This document shows positions 37,390 through 49,100 of a stretch of DNA of 64,000 bases, piece by piece. Every line of letters begins with the position of its first letter. The stretch's first letter is position 1. The DNA lies in contig LR746272.1 in the NCBI GenBank assembly GCA_902729315.2, forward strand, positions 6,821,827 through 6,885,826. The letters run 5' to 3'. Position numbers and translations under genes: made by a program. The DNA is from Spirodela intermedia. Lineage: Eukaryota > Streptophyta > Magnoliopsida > Alismatales > Araceae. The notes under the pieces were generated by a model. The model was not told where the DNA came from. It made no database searches and was given only the letters and a program-made list of their open reading frames with translations.

Positions 37390-39149
37390 AGATAAATCTA
37401 ATACGATCCTTACACGACGATCTGAAGGTGTATACCTATCGACCTGCATAAGCAGAGCCACACAAACAAATGAACATGAGACAAGGTTACATGAGCAAAT
37501 GCAAAAGGTCAAGTCCATCACACAAACCGATGTCCATCACACAATTTATACATGGTTAAAATAACATCAGTATGACACAGAAAGTGCCCCCATATACTTT
37601 AAAAAATGCCATCTTTCAATAAAAACATCATAAACCAAATACTTTCAAGAAAAAATCTTGAATATTGAAAGGACGACGCACATGTATACACATGTTGATC
37701 ACTTCAACTCAGGTCAATAGAACAAAATACTCAGAAAAGTTGGATTGAAGACAAAATGAACAAGAGTATGGTGCCAAAACAGACTCCATCCATAAGTTCG
37801 ATGAGAACAGTTGACATGTCCTTTTGCCCAGGTAGCAGGACCAAACCTTGACAGTATCCTTTTTAAATATCCTGGGACGCTGGAAAGTCCTTGCTTGGTA
37901 AAAAATTCACATAGTTTCCGCTTTTAGTTAATAACTCAGATACTTTCTATACACCATCTATTCCAACATCATACCATTTCCCTTTATAAATTATGTAATT
38001 CTCCTCGATACTTATTAGGAGATTATTTTTTCATTTTTAATTTTTCCTCACTGAAGCAGTCCATAACATTATGCAAAGGGCCAATTACGAGTGGAATGTC
38101 ATCATATGATATCTTTATGCTCCTGAATCAAAAAGACTCATCGACTGATACGAGAAAGGGAAGAGTGAAAATAAAATATCAGTACAAAATGAGTGCCTTT
38201 AAATCCACCTCTTCTGAACTTCATTGTGACTAGATGTGATCGAATGAGCACCGAGGGGGCCTAAACATACCCTTTGACTTTTAATACGTCCTCAGGAGAT
38301 TGGCTTTTAAATTTGGGAAACCAGCGCTTCATTTATCATTTTCCTTTTCCTTTGTGGATGCCTATATGTGTGTGCGTCTGTGCGTGTGTCTGCAGTAAGG
38401 AGGAGATGAAATAAATTTTCCCATCTGCAAATCAAATAACCCACAATCCATGTCTGGATCTAAGTCTGAGAATATGCCACCTAGAAGTTACTAACAAAAA
38501 GGCGATACTACCTAGCTTTTGATCGAAATCACGTGATACCCTCTTTTAGATGGGAATCATTTTCAAAGACAAAGTAAATGTGATATTCGCTCGTGAACAG
38601 ACCAAATCATTCCTCACTAATGATTTTTTGTTTGGGTTACACAGGTGCGTGATTTTTCTGTCTGAGAACACTCAAGCGATTCCCTGTTTCGATTCATTTT
38701 TGGAGCCCTAAGAAGGAATTTGTCGAATCGAACGTATTCTGGAAACCCATACCCAAGTAATTTATCAGACCCGACAGCAAGGTCGCAGTGATGAGTAACG
38801 TAATTAGAATCACACCTTCAAACACTGGGCCGGGAAGGGTGAGGGATCAGAATTCTTAAAAGAAGATTCTTAAAATTTCTTCAAAAATAAGAAAGTTCTT
38901 CAAAAGAGTTATATAGAAGGGAATAACGACACAGATCAAAAGGTGACATCGAAGGCACAGAGAGAAATACCGTTAAATTAGATCAGATTCTTGAGATTAA
39001 TCTGGGCCGACGCAAATCACATGAACTTGACCACACGATCGCCGGACGTCGTGGATATCCCCAACGAAAGAGGAGCAAAAATTGCGGGAGCGAAACCGCA
39101 TAGAGCAAATCCCTTCCTACTGAAAACGAATACGAGGGTCCCTTTCCGT
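37390..39149 (-). other. TRB 5' UTR segment and probable 5' UTR intron
   Basis: Just upstream of the TRB ATG the minus strand has an acceptor TATGCAG at 37444-37450, so 37390-37443 is probably untranslated exon sequence. The rest up to about 39150 is AT-rich and shows no coding region, which fits a leader intron. A donor candidate, CTG|GTGAAGGC on the minus strand, lies near 39157-39167. Confidence 0.45.
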
Positions 39150-39450
39150 TATGCCTTCACCAGATCCCCGCAGATCCAAGTCGAATGGCCCGGAAACCCT
39201 AAGGCGGAGAAGACGCAGAACATCTCAAAAATGCCGTCAGCACCAAACGAGGGTTCCCCCGAAGCCAGCCATGCAGGGGAAAAACCAGAGGCCGATGCAG
39301 ATGATTCCACAGAGGAAGATCAACCGCCCTCCCCCACCAGCAGTTCGCAAGCTCAGAGACGCCGCCGTCGTGCGGGGGCGCCGTCGTCAATGGCGGCGAT
39401 GGAAGGGGGCGGTAGCGGCGGCGTTGGGGAGGGCACGCAGAGATCATAGG
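39150..39450 (-). promoter_or_regulatory. Probable TRB first (untranslated) exon and core promoter
   Basis: A GC-rich block on the minus strand with leader-like sequence (CTCCGCCTTAGGGTTTCC) ends near a donor-like site. It carries a telo-box. Both strands are open for 80-150 codons here (plus 38991-39449, minus 39447-39199), but neither translation resembles a known protein, so a non-coding leader is preferred. Confidence 0.4.
39194..39202 (+). promoter_or_regulatory. Telo-box (AAACCCTAA)
   Basis: An exact telo-box on the plus strand within the probable TRB leader. TRB Myb domains are known to bind this motif, so feedback on the gene's own transcription is possible. Telo-boxes are also common in plant genes for translation and growth, so the match alone proves nothing. 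Confidence 0.55.
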
Positions 39451-40113
39451 ATACTAAAGAGGGAGAGGCCCATTAAAGGTCCATTTTCCCCAAGTCATAC
39501 AACCATGAAAAACGTCTCTAATTATTGCATTAATATATGACATCAATATATTACTTATAATATGATATATTATAAATATAATAAAAATTATTATGGAAAA
39601 ATAAAATATCGAATAATATCCCCTTTGTTATCAATATTTTTTATTATTTATTTCGATAGAATGGCATATACCCTCAATATAAATTTAAGCCAAATCGTGA
39701 TTTCATCACTTTAATTTAATTATTTTTATAATAATTATGATGAAATTAGCCCGCGCATAAAATATTGTAAACTTTATTTAAATATATATAAATTAGCCAC
39801 CCAAAATATTGTAATAATAATAACATATAAATGATAAAACAGCTAATATATATATATATATATAGAAAAATCAATTTTGGATTTCTTTTGCGGAAGGACG
39901 TTGGGTGGGTAGATGAACGCTGGCGCGCAACGGCTATAATCCCTTCGGACCAGAAAGCGGACCGTTAGTTCTCAACCTGGCCGAGAAATTCGAACGCCTT
40001 ATCACCAGAGCGGAGGAGACCCATCGCGGTGTAGCGCCGCCGCTGAGCGGAGCTGCTCTCTTCCTCGCCGGCGCCGGCGGAGGAGAAACTTGCAGAGAAG
40101 AAGACGAGAGACG
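39451..40113. promoter_or_regulatory. Divergent promoter region between TRB and SBE3
   Basis: The two genes point away from each other across this stretch. About 39500-39880 is extremely AT-rich with a TA run (39845-39864). From 39890 it turns GC-rich toward the SBE3 ATG. Two AACGG cores resembling mitosis-specific activator elements occur at 39927-39936 (GCAACGGCTA) and, on the minus strand, at 39962-39968 (CTAACGG). No gene was found in it. Confidence 0.45.
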
Positions 40114-43100
40114 ATGTGTTCTTTCGCGGCGCCGTCGGCCCATCTTCTCCGTGGCGATGGGCCCTGCTCCGTTTGCCCATCACCTGTTCGACCTCTGGTG
40201 ATTCACAGACTGGGCATTTCCGGGGGATGTAGGCGCAGGGGTTCATCTGGGTGGCGATGGCGGTGCTCGTCTTCGGAGCAGAAGCAGAAGAAGCCGAACA
40301 GGAGAAGAAGTGAACAGGTGGGGACGGGAGATGACGTCGAAGGTGCCGGTGGGCCGACCGTCGATCCCGTTGGGTTCCTAAAAAGGATGAGGATATCCAA
40401 CAAGGTCTTCGCCCAGTTTCTCCGCGAACGGTAACTCCTCTTCCCCCTATCATCATCGTCATCATCATCATCATCATCACCATCATCCAGGGATTTATTT
40501 CACGGAATATAAGCTGGTTTGTGAGAAGCTGACGCTGCGGTCATGTTTCTAGCTACAAGGCGTTGAAGGACCGGAAGGCAGAGATACTCACCCGTTTTGC
40601 GGAGCTCCCGGAAATTGCGGCTGGGTCTGTTTCCTCCATTCGAGTGTCTCTAGTGGAGCACCCGCCACTATACTGCTGTCTTTTTGGTTTTCTCACCTGA
40701 GCTTGTGTTGTGGTTGATTCTAGATTTGAGCTACTAGGGATGCACCGCCACAGGCAACATAGAGTGGATTTCATGGAGTGGGCACCAGGTGTAATGATTT
40801 TACTATTCTCTGCCTCGTCCGCTTCCTGCTCCATCATCTTCTTCTTTTTCGTCCTCATTTCTCTATGAACTCGAGTTGGTGTCCAAGAACAGTAGAACAC
40901 AACTCTTCTTTCACGTAATCTTTGGTACCTTAGCCTTTACGTGACAATGAATTACTAATGATTCCTCCATCTCGAGGGAATTTGTCGCTGTGTTTAAAAG
41001 GAAGATCATCATCACCACCCTACTCTGTTAAGTCACTGCATGTGCAATTATGAACCAAGGTCAACTCCTTTGGTAGCACTCACTGTTGCAGAAGTTGACT
41101 AGTCCTATCGCAATGACCCCCATTTGGACGTTGAAATTGTGTCAATGGAAGTTCAGAGAGAAAGGAGAATTATCCCTATGAGGATCTCCTTTTTTAATGA
41201 AATTCACCAATAGTCACACTCCCATGTTACTAATGAAATTAAAACCAATTTCGTTTTATTGTTGTAAACTTTTGTGAAGGAATAGGGGAATCGAAGAGAG
41301 CTTTCCTGGGTTGCTATGAAAGGCTCGGATCTTGGGTGCACAGCTGTTTCTGTTTGGGTCATTTGAGATGCTGAACATCCATATGCTTGAATGCATGATA
41401 AGAGATAGCAGTGAGCAGCCTTTTTCATTAGGCCCCCACCTCGAATCTTAAAAAGCTGGTGATAACGGATATTGTGTACATTTTGAAGAATGTGTATGCA
41501 AATAATATCATCTAGTTATGATGCTAAAGATCAAGTTTTTGGATGGATTTACTCCCTAGAGACTAAATGCGCTGGGAGTGTGTGAAGTATAGGAGTGTGA
41601 GCCTGCATACCTTGATAAATTAGATAAGTTTAACGTGATGTAATATATGATGCAGCCATTATAGTCTTATAGTGCTTAGTATAACCCTACATTAATCTTA
41701 TTTTAATTTCATATTAGACTGCATATCCCCTGATAATTCATTCTATTTGAGGGCACTCTTTTTGAGCTTTTTCCTCACCCATTAAGTTCTCTTTCTGCAG
41801 GGTTCTGTGTTAGGTGGGATGCTTTTTATAGACACCTCTGAAATTAACTTTAATGTGATGTGCGCTAGAGATGAAAGCAGAGCTGCATTATGTTTCTAAA
41901 TTAAAAGATTATGTCAAATCGATGACATGTGGAATGACTCAAATCTGTGTCAGAGATATTCTGTAGAGTCAATCCTTCTCAAAATTTCCTTTAGGAGCTT
42001 TAAGCAGAAAATTTTGTAAGCTTTAAGCTCAAAATATTCTATATGGTCAATCCTACATTAAACTGCAGTTATTTCTCCCTATCTTTGGAATCACCCTGAC
42101 TTGATTGGCTGATTCAGGTGCATCTTTGGAATGGTCTGATGTCGATTAGAACTGCATATATCTGTATATTTTACGAATTGTATTTTTTAATGCATTTAAC
42201 TTAAGTTTTTGGTCGTGATACATCGTGGTGAAAGACACCAGATTTGAATACCATTTGAACGGTGGTATCGTTGATTTGTGCAGTGATTTACTCTCATAGT
42301 TTTCTATTTTATAATCTCAGAGATTTGTGTACCTGTCCAATTTGTACCCCAAAAAGTATTCTACTTTATCATTTTATGTCATAATTATGTCTAGTATATA
42401 TGCAATGACAGGTGCTCGATATTGTTCTATTATTGGGGATTTTAATGAATGGTCACCAACAGAAAATAGTGCTCGAGATGGACACTTTGGTCATGATGAT
42501 TTTGGCTATTGGCTAATCATTCTTGAAGATAAGCTTAGAGAGGGGCAAGAAGCAGATGAGTACTTTTTTCAGGAATACAATTACGTAGACGATTATGATA
42601 AGGGTGATAATGGTGTAAGTGTTGATGAGTTGCTCAAAAGAGTCAGTGATGAGTACTGGAAACCAGGAGAAGATCACTATAAAAGGACTCGCTTCGAGGT
42701 ACCAGCTAAGTTGTATGAGATGATATTTGGCCCTAATGGCCCTCAGACAGAAGAAGAGCTAGGTGAGATACTTGATGCCGAAACACGATACAAAATGTGG
42801 AAAGAAAGTAACGAGGGTGATCCATCCAGCAACCTTTCTCGTTTTGATGTCATGGATACTGGGAAAGAGTATGACATTTATAATATTGTTGAAGATCCTC
42901 TCTCTAGGGAGAAGTTTCGTTCAAGGAAGCCTCCACTTGCATATTGGATAGAAATGAGAAAAGGACGAAAAGCATGGTTGAAGAAGTATCTTCCTGCCAT
43001 TCCACATGGAAGCAAGTATAGATTATACTTTAACACTCCTGATGGTGCTTTGGAGAGGATTCCTGCTTGGGCTACACGTGTATTTCCAGGTATCTTCTGT

Positions 43101-46100
43101 TCTGTAAGAAAAAGATGCTTACTAGAAGAATAGATTTGATATGTTCTTTTTCTTATTATATATGCAGTGTAATTTAATCTCGGTTTTTATTCCTCTATAG
43201 TTTCGCCATCTCCAGCATGGTATTAAAAACAGGTTTCAGAGCATTATTTTATTTTTCTCTCCTGAAGTTAGAATGTGCATTCGAATGGCATTTACAAATC
43301 TGATACAATGGTTTTCTTTCTATGTTTCCACTAGTTTTGGGAGAAAGGATGAATGCCACCAATTTTAAACGTGAGGAATCGTTGGAGGCCTTAAATGAAA
43401 AAGATTTCTGGCCAGAACTTGGGGCATATTTCACTGTGTACCTATTGGGAAACCCAGTCGATCAGAAATTGTTGTGCATTAGATCCTTTGTGTACCTTGT
43501 TAATGTTTTATGATTTGTAAATGTCTAGCATAACAATTGAGACTTTCACCTGGGATCAATGAGATAAATTTCCGTATGAAAATAAGAATGATTGTGTGGT
43601 ATTTTTGGGCTTTGAAGAAGCTGACGCCAACATCTGTTGCAACCATCTCAAATGGAAATCAACTTAACAGGAATAGAAAGAAAAATTGAGCTATAATAAG
43701 ATAACATAAACTTGTGACATCTGAGTTATGACTTTCACTTTTAAAAAAAACATATGTGTATGTCAGAGACATGTGAAGCCAGTCTGGAGTTACTATTGGT
43801 TATTACTTGCTTAGATGTCATTATAATCAGGTCATTACTAATGTATATGTTAGTAGGGAAACTTTGAAGTTTGTTTCCCTTCCTTCCCTTCTCACCAGGT
43901 GACATGAGGAAAAGAACATCACAGCTAAACATTCTCTGAGAGCAATACTTCGTATTTTCATTCTCTGAACGTAATTTCCTCTGATGTTTGATGATTTTGT
44001 GGTGTACATGGGATGCTAGTTTCACTTTTATGACGTATTCTTTTTTTTAACATTTTTCTCATCAATTGTTAATCTGCGATTCTCAGGTGCTGATGGAAAA
44101 CAACCTTATGCAGTTCATTGGGAACCACCTCCTGAGCAAATATACAAATGGAAAAATAAACGCCCAAAAACTCCGAGCACTCTGCGTATCTATGAATGCC
44201 ACATTGGAATAAGTGGATCTCAGCAGAATATATCATCTTTTAAGGAATTTACTGCAAATGTAAATTATATATGGCGTTATTTTTTTCCTTATTATTTTTC
44301 TTCAATACTCCTTTAATTTTATGAGGTTTTTTCATTTTTTTTATGCTTGTACTTTGTCTAGGTCCTTCCACATATTAAAGAGGCTGGATATAATGTAATA
44401 AAGTTGATTGGGATTGCAGAGCACAAAGACTATTCTTCTGTTGGCTTTAAAGTGAGTTTGAGTTTCATTTCTTGAGCTTCTGTGAAGAGATTATGATATG
44501 GATTCAGGCCTGCAGGCTGTGCAGAAACTTCGTGGAACCTTATGTTCCACTATTTTTGTACACAAGCAGTGAAGGTTTCTTGTAACTTAAAGATTGAAAC
44601 CATTTATATTAGTGTATTAGCTTAAAAATGGAAAGCTATTTTTCTCACGAAAATGTTATATTAGTGTATTAGCTATAATCATTTTATTCTTGAAACCAGT
44701 TTAGGCTAGGATAAAGATGATTAAGCTTCTTTTCACTTCTTTTTGGATGCTAAAATTTTTCTTGCCTTTCAGGTTACAAACTTTTTTGCAGTCAGCAGTA
44801 GATTTGGGACACCTGATGACTTCAAGCATTTGGTTGACGAGGCACATGGTTAGTATGATATTTTCATTTACGTTACTTCATATGTTTATCAGATAATGTA
44901 GGACTTACAAAAGATGCTCTTCAACTTATAAAATGTAGCCATTTCCCATATTACTGTGCTCATTATGGATATTAAATGTCTTCTTGATGTTTCATTTTAC
45001 TATCTAATACTTACGATATGAGGTTTGAATTTCCTTGCCAATGTGTAAATGCACTTGGTGTGTTTTTGCATGGTTTCGTTTTATTTCCTATCTGATAGTT
45101 TACCTCACTTTGGGGCCTTTTTACGCAAAGTTGCATGCTAATACCATGAATTATTTGAAATTATATTTTCAGAAATAGGAAAATAATATGAAATTAACAT
45201 TGGTTGGGTCATGTATTCTGCACTCCAAATAACATTTAGTAATATGGTAGTTCTTGTACTTGAGAATCTTTATGTTATTTATTTTCAAACTCTATATGTT
45301 TCTATTTTAACATTCAAACGTTGATGGCAAAAGAAGCTCTTTTGCTCTTCTCTTGTAATTTATGATGCAGCTTGTGGAACAGAGGCCTGGGAGCATGAAG
45401 ATTCGAGTTGGCCCAATAACAAATTTAACCCATAATAAAATGTGTCTTAAATGGATATAAATTTATCTTTTCTATTTTTGATTTTCATTTTTCTTTTTAA
45501 GCTTGTAGAAATGAAGAGAAACCTGTCATGGAGGACAGAGGGGAGAACAGTGGAAACTACCTCAAGTTCCATTCAACACTTACAACATCTATACAGGGAG
45601 GAAACTTAGACAATTTTTCAAAGACACTCTCAGTCTTTTACATTATTTCCCCATGACCTATAACTTCCGCCCCTCTCCCTTAAAATGAAATTTGGAGAAG
45701 TTCATCTTCACTAAGTTGTTCACGAGCATTCACTTGTTGGTGATGATGACGATCCATTGTGGCATCGACTCCCCTTGTGATGGTTGTCAAAGATGACACT
45801 ACCGAGGTCATGAATTCACTGACACATTTGTCTCCTCTGAGGGTTGTTACGCCTTAGAAACAGCTCCATAGAATAATGATGCCTTTTGATGTTGGACTGC
45901 TTGAGATGTTGCCTAACTGTGCGGATTGTGGAAGATTCTAGTAGCTAGACTAGGGAAGATGTCAAATTGAGGCAGATTGGGGAGGCAGAGGACAACACTG
46001 GAACTAAGACAATACTTTAAAGATGATTACATAGGGATAAATTGAAAAGATACTAGGCAGAGGCGAAAGACCTCACCAGAAAAATAGTTGGTAGAGGCGG

Positions 46101-49100
46101 AAGGCCTCATTGAAAAGATAGTTGGCAGAGGTGGAAGACCTCGTCGGAAAGCAACAAAAGCAACATGGCTAGAGGTAAAAACCCTCACCAGAAAAGTACT
46201 CACTAGAGGCAGAAGACTTTGCCGGAAAACTACTTGGCAGAGGTGGAAGGCCTTGCCAGAATGTCAGCAAAGGCAGAAAGCTCTGCTAGAAGGTAGCACA
46301 CAGTGCCAATTGCAGCATGTTGGCAGATGGTGGTAGAAAACATCGGTGACAATGGCAGATAGGAAACATCGGATACTCTCAGACTTTGGTGGTGGCGGCG
46401 ATGGTGCTCCCGCAGACAAGAGACGTTTGTCAGAGCAAAAGAAACCTTTGCATACCTCCGTTACCTTTTGGGAGGCCTACGCCCCAGAGAAAAATAATTG
46501 GAGAAAAGAAAGGGATTTGAACTCCAAGTCTTAAATGAAATGATTGGCGGACCAACCTGGCTCTGACACTGTAGAAAATGGGGAGAAACCTCAGTCATGG
46601 AGGACGAAGGGGATAATGGTGGAAACTGCCTCAAATTCCATTTAACTCTTACATCCCTTAATATAGGGAGGAACCTTAGACAATTTTTCATAACACCCTC
46701 AGTCTTTTACATTATTTCCAACAAAACTATTTCAAATTTATTTTAATTGGTCAAAATTTAAAATTTAGGCGCCTAAAACAATAGAGTCCTCAATTTTTAG
46801 AAGCATTTGATCTGATTTTTGGCCTATTTAAAGCCCCCCCTTTATAGCCCAAGAGACATTCAATCAATTACGCAAATTTTCTCTCTTCTAAGGGTCTGTA
46901 TCTAATGCGTGAATTCACAAGAAAAATGATTCATGTGAAGATTCTCAATATCCACAAAACGAAGAAACTCAGGCCTTCAAATCCACAAGAGTTTTGTCTC
47001 GAGTCCACAAGATTGAAATAGTTCTCTTGAATCCACAAAGGAGCAGCTAAAATCCTCTAACAGAGGAACAGAGCATCAGAAGAGGGAAAAAACTTGTAAT
47101 ATTGATGGGCCTAGTAGGGGGGCCTTTAAAGAGGCTGAAATTTGATTAGGATGTTCTAAATAATAGGGGATTCTATTTTTGGGCACTCAGAGTTTGAATT
47201 CCGGCCAATTCAAACTAATTTGAAATGATTGGGAGAAACAGAAATAAAAGAAGGAATATTAAATTTAGACATGTTTAAGACACGATTTATTATGGGCCAA
47301 ATTTGTTGTTGGGCCAACTTGAGCTATAAATGAGCCAACGCCTTTGCTACCTTGAGTTGGGTTCTGAACTGGCAATAGATCATTCTCCCCAATTTCAAAA
47401 GAACAGTCTTCATGTATTTCTAGGTAATAGTCATATAACTCCATAATATTGAAGGTAGAATATATATATCCTCATTGTCTCTAATAAGTCAATGACGAAA
47501 GTATTGTCATTAGTATTGTCCATACTTGGGACTGAGCTTGTTATAATTTCCATATAGTAGTCTTTCTTTTCTCAAAACAAATCACCAATTTGGAAATTCT
47601 TTTTCCTCTTCTTTTATAATTTTTTTTAATAGAAATAAGTTATACATTCTATGAAACTTGGTAGGTGAAAATTTTATTTTTTTATTACATACAAGAGGAT
47701 TATCATGACTTTGGGTCATGACAAAACTTTTTAATTGATAGAGACATTATTTTTTGCCCCAGTTTAAGAAAGGTCGTGAAATTTTGTGGAAAGATGTCAA
47801 AGTTGTCAAGTGAATGAAGGAAAATGTCAAAATACAAGAGTTGTAGACTCCAAAATGACCACAAGTTGATATCACTATAAATTTCTTTTTGGGACTTGAT
47901 GCAGCAAAAGTTGATGAAATGAAGATTTGATGGAGGTAAATCAACCTAAGTGTTTTAGAGTCAAAACCACGTCAATGAATCCATGAAGAATGTGATTTTC
48001 TTAAAGAACTATCACCTTAAATCCACAAGGGTTTGATCTTTAGTCTGCTAGATTAAAAAGATTGTCTAAATCCATAGGGGGTGTTGGAATACAACAGTAG
48101 AGGAAGAAAACCTCAAAAGAAGGAACCAATTTATAGAATTGATTGAATGCCCCTTGGGCTTGACATAGGGGAATATGCTGAAAATTAGTTCTAACACTTC
48201 TAAAAATAGGGGGTTCAATTATTGGGAGCTAAAAAATTTGAATTTCGGCTGATTCAAATAAATTCAAAATGGCTGAAAAGGATAAACGAAAATAAAAGCA
48301 GGAAAATTAAATCTAGAAGTGTTTAAAGCTGCAATTTTATTGACCCGTAATTGATAGTGGGCTAATTTCAGGTTTACTGAGCCAAACTCATGTCTTCAAG
48401 TTTCTTGGGCCACAGTCCACTTCATTTGGGCTCTAAACTGGTTGCATCAGAACTACCATGAACTCAAAGAGGGGTGCCATTTTTCAAAAAATGACACTTT
48501 CATTGGATGCAAGAAGACATACAAATGAGTCAATTCATTTTTTAAAGAAATAGTTTGCCTGCATAGTTTCCTAGAATCAATCACATCCAATCAAGATTTC
48601 AAATTTTGTTTTGTTACATTTTTCTGATGGACTATTTGAAACAAATTTGATTCTTATTTAAAATTCAGTATTACCAGTCATCTTCAAACAGATGGACAAG
48701 CAGAAGTGGTCAGGAGAATAAGTTGCTCGATTCATTGTATTTCATGATAAAAATCAAAATAGTGAAATTTTGCCTTGGCTCAGATAAAATTTGCTTATAA
48801 CTCTATAGTAAATTACTCAATCTCTATTTTCTATTTTTTATTACTTTCTCTTCTAAATGTAGTAGATTTTACCAACACAGTCTGAAATAAACATAGTAGC
48901 AAACAAGATGGCAGAGTATATTACTGCTAGTACATTGACGTGTTAGGAAATATCTTTTAGTCAATTATGCCAACTATAAGGAGAAGGCTAATAAGAAGAG
49001 ATTTTTTTTTTTCCAAGTTGGTGATTTGATTATGATATATTTGTGAAAATAAAGACTATCATTTGAAATTTTTAAGAAACTTAATTCAAAGAAATATAGA

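Larger units (their letters stand above)
45363..46905 (+). mobile_element. Gypsy-family LTR piece (plus orientation), split by a TRIM-like element
   Basis: 45363-45503 and 46724-46905 together align with the LTR at 49238-49735. They share the start TGATG, then CGAGTTGGCCCAA, AATTTATTT and GACATTCAATCAA. The interruption is exactly the element 45504-46723. The LTR's 3' end is missing; at ~46905 the sequence runs into a same-family LTR in the opposite orientation. Found in SBE3 intron 7 (44849-50529). Confidence 0.7.

Noticed and set aside
38991-39449. 152-codon plus-strand frame upstream of SBE3
   Set aside because: It overlaps the probable TRB leader, has no recognisable domain, and its second half is low-complexity Arg/Ser/Gly driven by GC-rich sequence. 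A minus-strand frame is open over the same bases.
39965-40486. 173-codon minus-strand frame over SBE3 exon 1
   Set aside because: It is antisense to a confident exon, and its N-terminus is a Met run created by an ATC/CAT trinucleotide repeat in intron 1.
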